In this document: positions 23,754-35,864 of the stretch, one piece after another
Layout of the letters: each line of letters opens with the position of its first letter
How positions within the stretch are numbered: the stretch's first letter is position 1
Assembly (NCBI GenBank): GCA_002205965.3
Contig: NADL03000032.1
Location: 496,001 to 560,000, forward strand
Source: Kappaphycus alvarezii
Lineage: Eukaryota > Rhodophyta > Florideophyceae > Gigartinales > Solieriaceae
DNA: 64,000 bases
Reading direction: 5' to 3'
Notes under the pieces: model-generated
Told to the model about the DNA's origin: nothing
Database searches by the model: none
The model's input: only the letters and a program-made list of their open reading frames with translations
Position numbers and translations under genes: made by a program

Positions 23754-23882
23754 TTGCAGGAGAAAGTTAATGGGTTTTTTTTTGCTTTTTCCTGTGTAGG
23801 TATCGGTGAGCTGTAGGTACCTGTACACATAGAAAAGTGCGGGATCGGTTGTGCACATCGTAAAAGACTAGTGGGCGTAGAG

Positions 23883-24602
23883 TTATTCGCCGCCGATGAG
23901 GGCAAGGGCTGATAAGACAGTGAGAAGAACGAATTTGAGTTGCGGATAATCGTTCATGAGAATGGTGAGCATGCCAGCATACGGGAGGAAAGCAAAGGCG
24001 CGGCCGACGATCATGGGGCGTTGCAACCACTTGCGGCCGTGGCCGTATAGCTCGCGATCATCGGGGATGTTGTTGTCGCCCTTTGATAGGACGTCTATGT
24101 CAAAGTCATAGTCCTCGTGGATTTTGATTATTCGATGGACAATCGGAATATTTCTGTCGGGGAGTTTGTAAACAACGATATCCCCGGATACAAGGGATTG
24201 CGTTTTGTCGTAATTGGTAAGAACGAGGAGATCGCCGCGATGGACACCGGGTTCCATGCTGCCGGAAAGAACCACGACAATGGGGATTCCGAGTTGGAAA
24301 TGATCATGAAGATCTTGTACGTGATAAGTGCGCCGGACAGAAGCATGCCAAGACTAACGGCTTGCATGAGCATCTGGGGGCAGGGGATTATATGGTGCGA
24401 TCCGAGTTTTGGGAGACGTGTTAATTGGTTATGGTAAGTATCATGGTCGTGGTTATTTGCAGCTTTCAATGAAGAGTTGGTAGGAAAGTGGGAAAATGGA
24501 TACGGGGAAAGGTCGGTGTTCGTGTCGACATGGGCTTACCTGACGCTTCTTGAGTTCCTTGAATCGGCGCCAGTAGAACATGAACGATTGGACGGCTTCC
24601 AT
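23883..24602 (-). CDS. SEC11: signal peptidase complex catalytic subunit SEC11
   Basis: Cleaves signal peptides at the ER membrane. Exon 1 (24602-24540, minus) encodes MEAVQSFMFYWRRFKELKKR plus one residue and ends at a GTAAG donor. Exon 2 starts at 24373 with MLMQAVSLGMLLSGALITYK, the single N-terminal membrane anchor. After one missing base in the C run near 24282-24285 comes VVVLSGSMEPG with the catalytic serine. Then GDIVVYK, IPIVHRIIKIHE with the catalytic histidine, and SKGDNNIPDDRELYG with the catalytic aspartates follow. The hydrophobic C-terminus runs to the TAA at 23885-23883. About 185 residues, normal for Sec11. Ser-His-Asp chemistry, not the bacterial Ser-Lys dyad. Confidence 0.9.
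24374..24539 (-). other. spliceosomal intron of SEC11
   Basis: Minus-strand GTAAGC ... CCCCAG, 166 bp. It joins KELKKRQ to MLMQAVSL and gives the expected Sec11 N-terminus. Confidence 0.8.
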
Positions 24603-25177
24603 TGTGTTACGGTACTGGAGGAAATGAATGAAGTGTTGATTGCGGACAAAGACGAGAGGTGACCCACGCTTGACAGTCGTCTGTGGCTTGTTGAGATGAA
24701 AGCTAAAGGTGAGTTGCTTGGCGGCGTGTGCGGAGCAGGGATGAGTTGCCTTTGGAAGACGATGGATTATGATCCGTGAGAAGGGTACCGTACTGGCAAA
24801 GATGGATTGAATGTCGTAGACACGAGGGGACAGTTGGGTCCGATTGATGCGACAGGTGCAGTCTAGTGATTGGCATGGATTTCTTTTGCATACAGCGCAG
24901 AGAATCCGACCATGTACAGCAATTGAGAAGACATCATTTTTTATTGCACGTGTTAGTGCTGGATGATTTGGCCACGGTATTGTCACAGACGCTGCAGCTT
25001 CAGTCATACAATAATTTTACTCAAGAGATACTTATTTCTTCAGCCAATACGCCTACATACTGTAGGTCTGAGCCTCCAGTTAGCGAACTAGGTGCGATGG
25101 CAGCGCGGAACGACGAAAGCATAGAGGGCTTGCCAGCATAGGCCACCCATTCCCGGTGAAGCTCTCCCAGGACGATC

Positions 25178-25215
25178 GTATTCACGATGAAAGTATTCAC
25201 GATGAAAGTATTCCA
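25178..25215. repeat. 15-bp tandem duplication
   Basis: GTATTCACGATGAAA occurs twice in a row, followed by a partial third unit. Confidence 0.7.
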
Positions 25216-25280
25216 GAAATGTAAAGTACCCACCAAAATGCTGCAGTTTATTGCGAGGAACAATTATACGTAACCACCAG

Positions 25281-25500
25281 GTTACAGTACAGTACCTTTG
25301 CTCGCACAGTACAGTAGACTTAATGGTTTATTGAGTTCCTTGGCGCCTCTTGAGTGCTTGTTCTCACTACCGCCAAGATTTCTCCTCCCTCATTGAGGGC
25401 GGAGGGCATGGGTATTACGAGGAGGCAATCTCCTTCCGAAATCACAACACTCAAAATATAGTCCAGTACACATACAGTACTGTACTGTACAATACTGAAG
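25281..25500. repeat. TACAG/TACTG clusters between SEC11 and the peroxidase
   Basis: TTACAGTACAGTACC at about 25282-25296, CACAGTACAGTAG at 25306-25318, and CATACAGTACTGTACTGTAC at about 25471-25490. The first two lie about 0.7 kb upstream of the SEC11 start; the last is just past the peroxidase stop. Confidence 0.8.
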
Positions 25501-25518
25501 GTCGGAGCATTCGCAACG

Positions 25519-27625
25519 CTAATGCGTCGTCTTTGTCTTGAACGCCGAGTCTCTCGCCCCAATATCGTTTCGGGAAACCCGCGTATTCGCATAGATGATA
25601 TCCAGCAGCCGAATCTCATGTCTCCGAATCCTCTTCACTAAGGGCATCCCTGCTACTGCCTTCTTCCACGCGACATTCTCGTAGTAAAATCGATCTCCAT
25701 CCCGTAACCTTCTGAACTGATCTACATTAATCGCATGGAATAAAGGCCCCAGCACAGACCCTTCTTTCGTCGTTTCTGCCAGTCCTCCAACAAACGCATC
25801 AATCTTCTCGGCCTTTCCATACACATCCAGTAATTTTTTCTGAAGCCCCCCGGCAATATTTTCCAATCCTTTTCCTGTTTTAAATGCCGCTTGTGCAGAT
25901 AGGTAGCTTGGTACTCCAAAGTCTCTCGCCCTCTGAATGTTCAATGCCACTAAATCCAATCGCCCTGCCTCCTTATTGAACAAAAAGTTCCGCAACGACT
26001 CCGCCACGCTTGTGTCAATCTTTCCCGCCGCACTATTCATAGCCCCTAAAATTAAATTCTCCAATCCATGCGCTGTGTAAAGCCCCTTATCAAAAAACAT
26101 ATCCCTCAACTTCAGCTCCACTGTCCTGCCTCGACGATCTCTAATACTCATCACCTCCGGTACTCCTGAATGTCCCCATCGAAATCCAAATGACGCATGC
26201 ATTGTAGAAATCCGCGCGTCACACACCCGCATCATACCCCTCGTACTTTCCCAAAGCATTCTCACCCAGCATCGCTGGCACAAACTCATGGAATGTAATG
26301 CTCTGCAATTCCGCAACTACAATCTTTTGCTTCACGATAGAGCCATCTCCCCTACAGCCCGCCTCCTTCTTTTCCTTCCGACCCATCTCCGCAACATTCG
26401 ACATACCCTGTTATGTTCGCGTGCAAAAATCGTATGCAACGACAGCAGAATCGGATTCTCATTGGCACGTACATCTCCAGCAACAACAAAGCCCCGTGTT
26501 TTTCTTCGCCTTCATTTTCTAACACAAAGGGCAGATTGTCCTGACCGTTGACTGGTAAATCGTGTTCTCCACCCCTCTTTGTAATATCAGTTTCCCACCA
26601 TGAAACGATCGTAGTGCATTTGCCCGCAGATTATCGGACCCATAAATAGCACCACCGTCGATAAAGGAAGTGAGCACATTGAAAGGGGTACTCTCCCAAA
26701 CCCTCCCTTCAGAATACGGTACATGGCAGCATTTTGAGTATGATAAACGCAGTACAGCAGAGCGAGTGAATTCCATACTCGTCGAGCCGTCGGGCATGGG
26801 AATCGCCGCGGCAAGAGCGCTGTCGATTGCTCACTTGGAGTGGCTACGATTTCATGATCAATAAACTGCCCGAAGAACACCATCAGCGCGTTTGTTCGCA
26901 TCGGGGCAATTTCCTTGCTTTCTTTCTTAAACATGGCATCGCTTATCTGCCGGGCAGTTGGCTGCATCTTAATCAACTGGGTGTGGGCACTCTTGTATCA
27001 GGTGTATCCTGGCGAAATCTCTGGACAGTAACACCAGAAAGCGTGTTAAAACGGTTATTGCATAAGCCAGAGACTTTAGGGTAAGGCAAAATCCCGGACA
27101 CCAAGTGATCTTTGAACATTATCGGCAAAGTCGGACAGCAAGCTCCTAGCGTGGAGCAGCTGTTTTTTCTTCTGAGAATGTGAATATATTCCACGACTAG
27201 CGAGCCACAAGTGGACGATACCATAGTTGCCCGAGACTTTGATTAAACGTGCGATAACAACAGAGTTTTCCATAGGGACAGGATACACTCCCAGCGTAGA
27301 TCGCTTCATGACAAAACCGGCTGCATTGACAGAGCGGTGTCTCCGGCGCAAGGGGTCGACTTCTGTGATTTGCGTGCGTGAATGGAGATTTCATATCCGG
27401 TTCCAATGGGGATAAACGTGTAGATTGAGTTGCCAAAAACCAACGGAATGAAGTCAGGAAAGGTTAAGCTGCGTGTGGCGAGAGAAACTTTGGATATTCC
27501 AACCTTTTGGTGGTGACAAGAAAGTCACCAGAGGATAGACCCTTGAAGGGCAATGGTTTAGCGAGCGCATTGTGATAGAGAAGAATAGAAATGAAAAAAT
27601 AAAACAGAGAGCGGACACAAAACAT
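25519..27625 (-). CDS. secreted animal-type haem peroxidase (frame-disrupted)
   Basis: Begins at the ATG at 27625 with a clear signal peptide (MFCVRSLFYFFISILLYH, then NALA before KP). An N-terminal region of about 150 residues follows. The peroxidase core starts with GLCNNRFNTLSG (about 27060). FFGQFIDHEIVATPSE (about 26870) holds the Gln, haem-linked Asp and distal His. Then come SFIDGGAIYGSDNLRA (about 26650), GDVRANENP with the catalytic Arg, LHTIFAREHNR (about 26430), ELQSITFHEFVP (about 26290) and FRWGHS with the proximal His (about 26171). LDLVALNIQRARDFGVPSYL and FRRLRDGDRFYYEN close the fold; stop at 25519. Myeloperoxidase/peroxidasin superfamily; uses H2O2 to oxidise halides or phenols, extracellular or vacuolar. 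Some red algal members act as cyclooxygenases, so activity is uncertain. About eight frame changes, yet every catalytic residue is present. Confidence 0.82.
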
Positions 27626-27639
27626 TTGGCAAAGACACT

Positions 27640-29240
27640 GGACTGGTGTTTTCTAGAGAGTGGGATAGTACTGATGCAGGTGATTCACAAGAGGATAGGT
27701 AAAGAGTCCTTTGTGGTTGGGACAAAGAGTTAGGGATGAAAGAGAGATTTGAAGCGATGAAATAAAAGATGGGTGATGCAGCTTTGCTTCGAGTGATGGT
27801 TTATCTCTCAATGCATCGATGTCTTTCCACAATTCTCTGTGATTTCACAAGAGGTAGAACGATTAAATACGGCAACAAACAACTGATTAGATCCCGAGCA
27901 CTTGTTCTCGAAGTGTGTGATTGGAATTATGGGAAGCATAGTGGGAACTACGGTGGTCTGAAACAGTGGCGGTCTCAGCCTCCGGAAAAGTGTCGAGACT
28001 GCTGATAATTCTGTACACATGTACCTAAAGCGTAGTGTAGACATTTAGCTTCTGTCGCACACTGAAAGCAGTGTTAGTTGCCGGGATTATCAGTCACCAT
28101 TGGGTTGTCGAGACTACCAGATATTGCCGGTACCAAAATTAAATTTGGTTCGATTACCATTGCAACCGGTAAAAAATAAAGGTGCTTGGGTGGCATCGAT
28201 GCAATCATTGCTTACAATAGATAGAACAGACAGAGGCAATGCAAAACCCTCAAACGTTTCTGCGGGAACACAATCAAGGCTCAGCTTGACAAACGAAATT
28301 CAACTTTCAGAGCTTTGCGTTGCTCTGTAGAAAATTTTTCAATGTTCAGAAGGAAAATGCCGTAGTTACAGTACGTGGTTGAAGATGCAAAGTGTGACTT
28401 TCAATTACTGGAATTTTGCAGTATTCCTTACGCAGGATCTAATTGCGGGGAAAAGGTGATACCGGAATAGGCGGTGTGCACACTGTACTAATGATGTTGT
28501 AATTTTCGACTAGTATGGAGGGCTAATTGAATACACTTCGCCATCTGAATTGGCAAAGCGAGAGACTCTAGGAAATCATGTGCGATAAACTAACTTGTAG
28601 GTCAAATTCCGGTAGCTTCGAAATCTCCCCAATTGCTCCGCAGGAATTTCCTTTCGCAATCCATTTGCAAAACTAATCTTCCCTGCTTCATCCCCACCGA
28701 ATATATTCTACTTATCAGGAAAAGTCGATTGCACTGAAATTTAGTGACTGAGAAGATTGCAGAGTTCTTCATATAAGAGCCGCCCGATGGCCTCCGTTTC
28801 TTCCAGGTTTCTGTTTTGACCTCTCTCAAAGCGTTCCTGGGTCATTTGCGCATCTCACGCAATGGTATTCGTCTATCTGGTTGTCGTTCGACCTCTGTAC
28901 AGTACGGAGAATGATGCTCAAGCAATGACAGGTCCGCTTCCTGGGACTAGTGAGAGGGAAGTCTCCTGATCTGTTGATCATGAGGCACAAAGGGAAATCC
29001 CTGTTTGTGCAGCCCGGTATAACCAGCCGACCATGCTCAGCTCGCTCTTTTCTAAAAACACGATCACGACATGCGTATCCAAGCGAAGAATATATAATGT
29101 CATCTCCCGAGGTCTACTTTTCTCGAGAGACGATCTTGGGAGAAACAAGCACTGTAACTGAAACCTCAAACTAGTTGTTGTGTTGCAGAGATAATATTTA
29201 CTCATTACTTATCTGGAGTGTGCACAGACTGTCCGACTAT
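27640..29240. other. intergenic with TACTG-type motifs, no gene recognised
   Basis: Upstream region of the peroxidase. Contains GTTACAGTACG at about 28365-28375, CACTGTACTAATG near 28482 and CTGTACAGTACGG at about 28894-28906. No conserved protein or RNA seen. Confidence 0.5.
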
Positions 29241-29249
29241 TCCGTTAAG

Positions 29250-32200
29250 AGCTCACGGATGGACTACGTCGGCCACGTGCAGTGTGGCGCGCGATATGAT
29301 GGCCATAGCCAGCGACAACCACAAGGTGTAACTGATGCGCTGGTAGATGGGCATTCGGATACATAGTAGCGTCAGAGTTGCGGCATTTCCTAGCTACGCA
29401 AGGTACGAACTCTTCCTTGGACCTTGCCGTGGTGCGTCAGGGCGGCAGCTCCACCGACGACGTAAGTCGCTTTCGAGAGGGACGACTGCTTGAATGGGGA
29501 CGTCACAGCGGAGTCACACGCGATGGCCGGTCTAGGAGGCCGCCTTCAGGGATTGCACGGAGGATGTCGGCTGGCCCGTAGCCCGCACCGGGATGAGATT
29601 CTCGGCTTCAAGCTCGTAGTCCAGGCTAGCGGCGCGGAAAATGTGCCATGGGAACACATTTCGAACGGACTTATGGCGGCGAATGCGTCCAAACTCCAAG
29701 ACGCAGCGGTCTGCGGCATGGTCACCGTGGATATCGAGGTCCTCCTAGCAGTGTTGGCATTTCAAGGGCAATGAGTCTTTGTAGACTGGGAGACCGAGGT
29801 GCCTGCGCAGCATGATGCTCCAGTGTTCAGACGACACCTTCGTCGCCGTGATAGGAAGCGCAAGTAGGAAAGCCACTTGCGCCACAGCTGTGACGAAAGC
29901 CAAGGCCAGGCCGTGTAATCGGCGACGGGTGGCTTTCACGGAGTGGCACCTGGGACCGTGCACTCTTTTCCACAAGTCGTCTTCCTGAAACACCTTTGGC
30001 TTGGCCTCTTGCTGTGCCCGATTTAGATGGGATTGAAGATTGACGATCATGTCAGCAACGGAGGCAGGGTCACAGGTGCCTAGGCCGGTGACGAACGGAT
30101 CGCCTCGGATCCAGCGGACAAAGATCAGCAGCGGCGAGCCTGCCTGGCTAACAAGGAAGGATCTGTCGCCACGAGCGCGTTTCCCAAGTACGGCGAGAGA
30201 GCGAGTTGTAGAGTAGGCGACCGTGCGTAGGCGGGCGGGGACAGCGTCCAGAATGCTGGCAACGACGGCGCCGTTCAGGAGGGACGGATCATCGAGAACC
30301 TATGTCCTCGCGAGCAAAGGGTGAGACACGCTTGTTCCCAGGCGTCTTCCGTTGGGTAGAAGTTATGGAGAGCGACAAGGGGGAACCGCTGCAAAGAGTC
30401 AAAACTCAGCGGCGTGCTGAGGTTCAGCAAGCCGAAACACGTGAATAACACGGCATGCCGAGACACAAGCGCGGTGCATGTGGAACCGTGCCCGGAGGTC
30501 CCGGACCTGTTCCAGCAGCGCCAGAGTGCGGCGGGACCCATCCGCCTTGCTGCGAAAGAACGCATTGGTGAAGAAAGCGTTGCCAAACGGAGCCCCGAGG
30601 AGCTTAAAACCATCGCCGGGGCACTTGGAGAACAGAAACTCGGCCATCAAGCTCGCGCGGCCATTGGCGAAGTGTGCGGCCAGGAGATGCGGGTCTTGTG
30701 GAGGTTGGTGCAGAGACCGTGGGACGGGCCAAAGAGCGCGAGGGACCAGAGGGCTCACCGGAGACCTTTGAGTCACCTCACTATTGTGCCGTCATCGGCA
30801 TACCACTGATTCAGTATGATGCCCTCCTCTCCGGTGATTCGCAGAATGAGCGGCTGGATCGCCAGGGAGAAAAGCAGCATGCTCGCAGGGTCCCCCTGCT
30901 GGTTCCCTGGGCGCTCGAAAGAATCGCCCGCTCGCGATTTGGAACAATGAGCGGTGTTGGGAGCGAACGCACACCATGTTTGCAAATCGGGGAGCGAGGG
31001 GCCACGGGACGGCAGCATGTCCAGCATTGATTGCCTATCAACGCAGTTGAAGGTGTTGCGGGCATCGATGGGACGGTTGCGACGTGGGTCCGATGAAACC
31101 CTTCGGATCATGGTGCGCACGTCATGGACGATAGCGTCCTTGCAAACCCTGATGCCGTTGGCCGATTGGAATGGGGACGAAGGCACGGGAGTAATTAATA
31201 GCCGACGGGAGCAGCGTCTTCGCGACCAGGTGCCGGAGGACAGAGTCGACCGCGATGGGACGGACCGTCCCTGGCTCGGCTGAAGCTGGAGGAGGTCGCC
31301 GCGGAGAGAAGGGGAAGAACCGATGGGGGCGGTCTCCGTGTGCTGTGCGATTGACCAATTTTGTCAAAACTCAGATGCCGGTAACACAAGCTTCGGGGCT
31401 AAGAGCGGTCTTAGCGAGCAAGTGCAAACACCGCGGGGGCGTCCGGTCCGGGCCCGCCGTGGTGCCCCGCGGGATGCGACGCGCAGCCCATGCAACGGCG
31501 GCTTCCGTGAGTTGCGGGGGTGGTAAGAGGGTGTCCTCGGGCAGCGGCGCGATAGGCCGCGGCGGAGACGGGTGAAGTTCCGCAGAAGGTGGGTGGTAAT
31601 AGGCGCGTTGACGTCGGCGCATGGAGCACTGTGGAGTGTCCGCATCGCCTTGCCATAGCGAGCATCTGCACAGATGGCCTCAGCCGACGCGAACGTTTGG
31701 CCTTAGTGGACATAGCGTGAGCGCGAGCACTGGGGCAGTGCTCGATGATCCACTCTGCCCGGTGGAGATACGCGTTAAAAGCATCAGCCCACGGGCGCCC
31801 CATTGGGAGCCAGTTTGTTCCCGCCTTATCCGGTCCCGGAACGCAGCGTTGTCCTTGGGCGGATCTCCGCCCTTCCTCACCCCGATGGTTGAGCCGCATG
31901 ACCGCGGTGGGCAGCACATGAAGGTGCAGGAAAGCGCAATAGATGGCAGCTCACCACGCGCATTGGCAGCGGCTATGACCAGCTTGATAAGGAGGAGGAC
32001 GAACTGGCGGAGACATGCGGAGGGGATGTCCTGGAGGTTCTCCGCCTCTCGACAAGGGGTGCGTAGGATGTCATACGGGTTCCGCAAAGGGTAAGAGGAC
32101 AGGGAAACAGGGAATGTTGTAGACGACTCCGTGGCCGACATTTGGTGGAGTGGCCCGCGGTGAAAGCCGAGGAGAGGGGTTCTCAGCCGCCCGGGGCTCA

Positions 32201-32960
32201 ACACCGTCTATGGCAGAAAAGGAGACGGAAGGCGGAAGCTCTTGTAGGTCGGCGTGTGGAACCACACCTTCCATGTCGGACAACGATCCGGGAGCAGGGA
32301 GTTGGCTAGCATCCCCATTTTGGTCCCGGGACTGGGTGGCGTCATGGTCACGCACCAGAGTGGACGGGGCCATAAGGGTATCCGGGCGGGTCTGCTCTGG
32401 TAAAAAAATGCGCACGGGGCAGCGAGGTTTTTGTGCTGCCGCGGGGAAGAGCATGTCTTTTCGAGAGGAGTCGAAGAGTAGGGTCCAGGACCTCTACATA
32501 ACAGGGGTGAGGAGCGGAGGCGGTGAGGGCGGGTGGCGTTGCGGCGTTTGCTCCTTGGGAACGGGAAGCAGAGGTCGGCGGGGGGTTTTGGGCTTGCGTC
32601 TGTACCAACTGCTGGGCCTGCGGGGTGTAGGGGTTTGCGAAGCGGCCGTCCGCCCGACGGACAGCGTTTTGTAGTAACTGGTCCTTCGTGAGGGTAGTTA
32701 CCACGCCGCCGGTAGCGGAGGCATCCACGGTTCACGGCTACCGGGAGGGCTGTCACAGACGACAGAAGATTGGTGCTCCGTGGCCACATTAAGGGCGTTG
32801 CAGCATTGCGTCAAAAGCCCAGGTAGCCCCGGAACGCGGGCTCCAGCAACCATAACGATGCCCACGCCAAAGGATCGCCCTCGCCCGTCAGGATGGCAAC
32901 CCGTTGGTACACAAGACCCGATCCGACACCTACTGAGGCGCAGCTGATGATACAAAGACA
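29250..32960 (-). mobile_element. LINE-like non-LTR retrotransposon (copy 2)
   Basis: Minus strand. A Pro/Arg-rich N-terminal part (about 32.9-31.7 kb) precedes the reverse transcriptase: VAWAARRIPRGTTAGPDR (about 31.52 kb), TVRPIAVDSVLRHLVAK (about 31.27 kb), DARNTFNCVDR (about 31.07 kb), GNQQGDPASMLLFSL (about 30.89 kb) and WYADDGTIV with the YADD catalytic box (about 30.80 kb). A thumb-like region, GDPFVTGLGTCDPASVAD, HWSIMLRRHLGLPVY, a CQHC zinc knuckle, GPADILR and CDSAVTSPFK follow. It ends with LWLSLAMAIISRATLHVAD at about 29.25 kb, matching the end of copy 1. The middle of the endonuclease-like C-terminus is deleted. Frame changes and at least one in-frame stop (after CQHC) are present. 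Confidence 0.78.
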
Positions 32961-33550
32961 GGAGCTTGATTACCTCAACAATCCGCTTTTCCTAGATTTC
33001 CAATGGTCGTCCATTGCTATTTCCTCTATCCATCATCGGCTCTGCTTGCTTGGTTTCTTTCATCCTCCCTTCCTTACTGACCTCTTCAAATTTTGTTTTC
33101 GCTCTCCTCTGCGCCTGCGCTGCCGCGCTGCACTTGACGCGGGCGCCGGACTATGTCCGTTTGTATGTCCTTGCGATGGCTCAATCATGCCTCAAGATTT
33201 CTCGCTGCGCCGTTGTTGCCTATGGCTATTACGAGTGGATTGTCGTCCCGCGCCTCAGCGCACACGGGACGACCTGGGAAAGGCGTGTAAGGACGTCTCT
33301 TCCACTCGAACAGGGTTTGCAAAGTTCGCTGTTTCCCATTGCTTTTCAACCTACTGTCTCTGGTACAGTCTTTGATGGAAAGTGGTTTGCGCAGCCCTGT
33401 CAATCCGTCGCCAGGTTCGTTTGTCAGGGGTTTTGTTCGTTGTGGTTGTCGTCGAATGTAAGCCGTCATGCTTAACTAGAAGTTTTCCCCATGCTGTCTT
33501 TATCTCGTATTGAGATGGTGCATTTTCTTCTGGTCCCCCTTTTGTTTTTT
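32960..33550. other. possible 5' region of LINE copy 2, no gene recognised
   Basis: A plus-strand frame (33014-33475) starts with a hydrophobic run but has no family motif. The segment lies between the N-terminal part of LINE copy 2 and the 3' end of copy 3, so it is probably LINE untranslated sequence. Confidence 0.3.
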
Positions 33551-33552
33551 AG

Positions 33553-34125
33553 TGGGTGCATTGTTGAGCCGTCGCCTGGAGATGGCTTTCAGTCTACCCA
33601 CTTCCTGCATTTACGATAAGTTTTTACCAATGATCTACTTGGGTGCAACATGAGAAGTCATTGAAGACCCCTAAAGTAACTGAAAAAACAAACCTCAATA
33701 AATTAGGTTTGAATAGGGTGGCCAAACTCTGCATGTTGCGGGGCGCGACACATTATGGACGCCGCTCACGTCGACCATATTGCATAACTTGGCTTCTGAT
33801 TGATCCGGGTCTTCACGCCTGCCTTAGAACATCCACTACGAGTCGCGACGGCTGCCACGTACTGCTCGATGACCTTGGACGTTGTCTCGGAAGGTGATCC
33901 CAAGGCGTCAAAGGCTAGTGGCACAAAATTCCATCCTAGCCTCAAACGTCCCGGCAGTGCTTCACCAGGAATCGCTGCCACTTTCGCCGCCAAGTCCCTT
34001 TTCTTCCGCTTTTCTGCTGCATTGGCGACGGCTCGCGCTTCTCGTGCTCCCAATGACATATAGCTCGCCTGGAATGGCGAAGATATGGTGACGTCACTTC
34101 CTGCATGGTTCAGGTTTTTGAACAC
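33553..34125 (-). mobile_element. LINE 3' fragment with endonuclease-like domain (copy 3)
   Basis: The minus-strand frame from 34125 reads GSDVTISSPFQASYMSLGAR, a run of AEKRKKRD-type helix, GWNFVPLAFDALGSPSETT, then PSYAIWST and a stop. These align with the C-terminal endonuclease-like part of copy 1 (CDVVITS ... FQFQPLAFDSLGAA ... IIWSS). D-V at the start and F-P-L-A-F-D are shared. About 200 bp of probable 3' UTR follows to 33553. It starts inside the ORF, so it is 5'-truncated. Confidence 0.7.
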
Positions 34126-34237
34126 CTCAGTTCCTACCTGTACACTTTAAAAGATTGCCCCCCCCCACCGTAGGGTCTGCTCGGTCAGTGCGCTCACCCA
34201 GAAAGTCATGAAGTGAAAAAAGATCTCCACCTCCAAT

Positions 34238-34342
34238 GTACCATACTGTACAGTACGGTACAGGAACTGTCCATTGCCGGGGTATTCGCTCACTGCTTGG
34301 TAAATACTGTACAGCACAGTACTGTACAGTACTGTACTGTTT
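34238..34342. repeat. TACTG/CAGTA cluster upstream of SurE
   Basis: CATACTGTACAGTACGGTACAGG at 34241-34263, and at 34305-34340 ATACTGTACAGCACAG followed by TACTGTACAGTACTGTACTG. About 0.37-0.47 kb before the SurE ATG. Confidence 0.85.
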
Positions 34343-34539
34343 CCGCGCACTATCTGATTTTCTACCGTGCTGTATAACGTTGCACATTGGACAGGAACAT
34401 TACAGTTTTGCTCGCGAGGCCTAGGTCAGGTTGGGACAAAAAAGTGATCATTCCCTTCCAAGCGGAATCTCTCCTTCATTTAAATTCTGTCTTCTGTACC
34501 GAGACCAATGAAGTCCGCCGCCCTGCCCTCTGACTGACA

Positions 34540-34709
34540 CTTTGTTGTTCCGCGATCATCAGTCCGCAAGTACCAGTTGCACCCGCTCACGCACCCACCT
34601 CGAACCTTCACCGCCTTTCAATGCCCGCCCTCCTTTTCCATCCTCCCCATCCCCTCCCCATCGCGTCTCCCGCCCCCCGCCCCTAATTTCTCCATCCCGA
34701 TTATTCACA
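34540..34709 (+). promoter_or_regulatory. pyrimidine-rich leader of SurE
   Basis: C/T-rich, G-poor tract ending at the ATG; same type as the kinase and SufE-BolA leaders. Confidence 0.4.
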
Positions 34710-35766
34710 ATGTCACAAACAGCCCGCTCAATCTCCCCGACCCCCGCCATCCTTCTCACAAACGACGACGGCATACACCCTTCTCGAGCCCTCATTCTCC
34801 GCTTGCTCAACGACTGGCCCACCTAGGTACACAGTCGTTGTCGTAGCACCTGGCGCCGATAACTCGGCCTGTGGTCAACGTCTAACTCTCAACCGACCTC
34901 TCTCACTACGACGTCATCCTGATCACGAGCGCCGTTTCACAAATCCTGACACTGCCTGTCATCCACCTCCTCAGCCTACAGGAAGACTCTCTGTCTTTTC
35001 ATTGGATGTTGGTACGCCTACTGATTGCGTGATTGCGGGATTAGAATTGTTTCCAATGTTGCACTTGGTACCGAGGTTGGCAGTGTCGGGAATTAATCTG
35101 GGACAGAACCTGGGGAATGATGTCCTGTATTCAGGTACGTTTGCAGCGGCAAGGCAGGCAGGTATGTATGGCGTTCCAGCTATAGCCACATCGGTAGATT
35201 TGTTTGCATCGGAATGGGAATCGGGCCGTCATCAAAACAGTGTGCAACGGGCCATTGACGCCACCGCTGAGCTGGTACAAGGTGCTTGGAACGTGGTCAA
35301 GGACGTAGAGTTGGATGTACAACGAAAGCAAAGGGTGGAGGCGATGCCGTTGTCACAAGCGTATGACGGAGACAGGGAGGCGGAAGACGAGTTGCGCGAG
35401 GCATTTGTAAGAGGTGATTGCGTGTGGAATGTGAATGTGCCGTTGGAATGGGGAGGAGAATTTGAGCTCACAAGGTTGGATTGTGTGTTGTACCGTGGGG
35501 CCATGCGAATTCCAAAGGTGCCGACCACTGACGGAGTAGAGGTGAGAATTCGAGGGGCGACGGGCGAGTATATGAGGGCGGCTGGGTCGGATGTGGTGGC
35601 GGTATTGGATCGAAAGGTGTGTAGTGTGACGCCGGTTTCTACTTGGCCAATGCCACATCCTATGGCTTTGGGAAAGTTGTTGGAAAAGGTGGTTGAGCAG
35701 GAGATGCCAACATGGCTGATGGGGGAAACCAAAACTGCGGCTAAGTCTGGAAAGGTGGCTTTGTAG
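34710..35766 (+). CDS. surE: SurE-like 5'-nucleotidase/phosphatase (one frameshift)
   Basis: The N-terminus reads PTPAILLTNDDGIHPSRAL; the NDDG aspartates bind the divalent metal of SurE enzymes, which dephosphorylate nucleoside monophosphates and sometimes short polyphosphate. One base too many near 34823 (written CCCACCTAGG) breaks the frame, which continues YTVVVVAPGADNSACG, the second SurE signature. Then SLDVGTPTDCV and VSGINLGQNLGNDVLYSGTF follow, the strongly conserved Ser/Asn motif, and GVPAIATSVD. The rest, to the TAG at 35764-35766, is a longer C-terminal part with RAAGSDVVAVLDRKVCSVTP. About 350 residues, longer than bacterial SurE (about 250) because of an inserted region near residues 180-235 and a C-terminal extension. 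No clear targeting peptide. Confidence 0.88.
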
Positions 35767-35864
35767 GGATAGGCCCGCAATAGGCTCCCTGCAAGCCAAG
35801 AAGCGCAATGACCCCTGAGGAGACACAACTCAATGGAATCACCATGGGGGGGAATCTTTTAATG

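Noticed and set aside
33014..33475. 153-codon plus-strand frame starting with a hydrophobic run
   Set aside because: Lies between LINE pieces, no family motif, alternative frames equally open; probably retroelement untranslated sequence.
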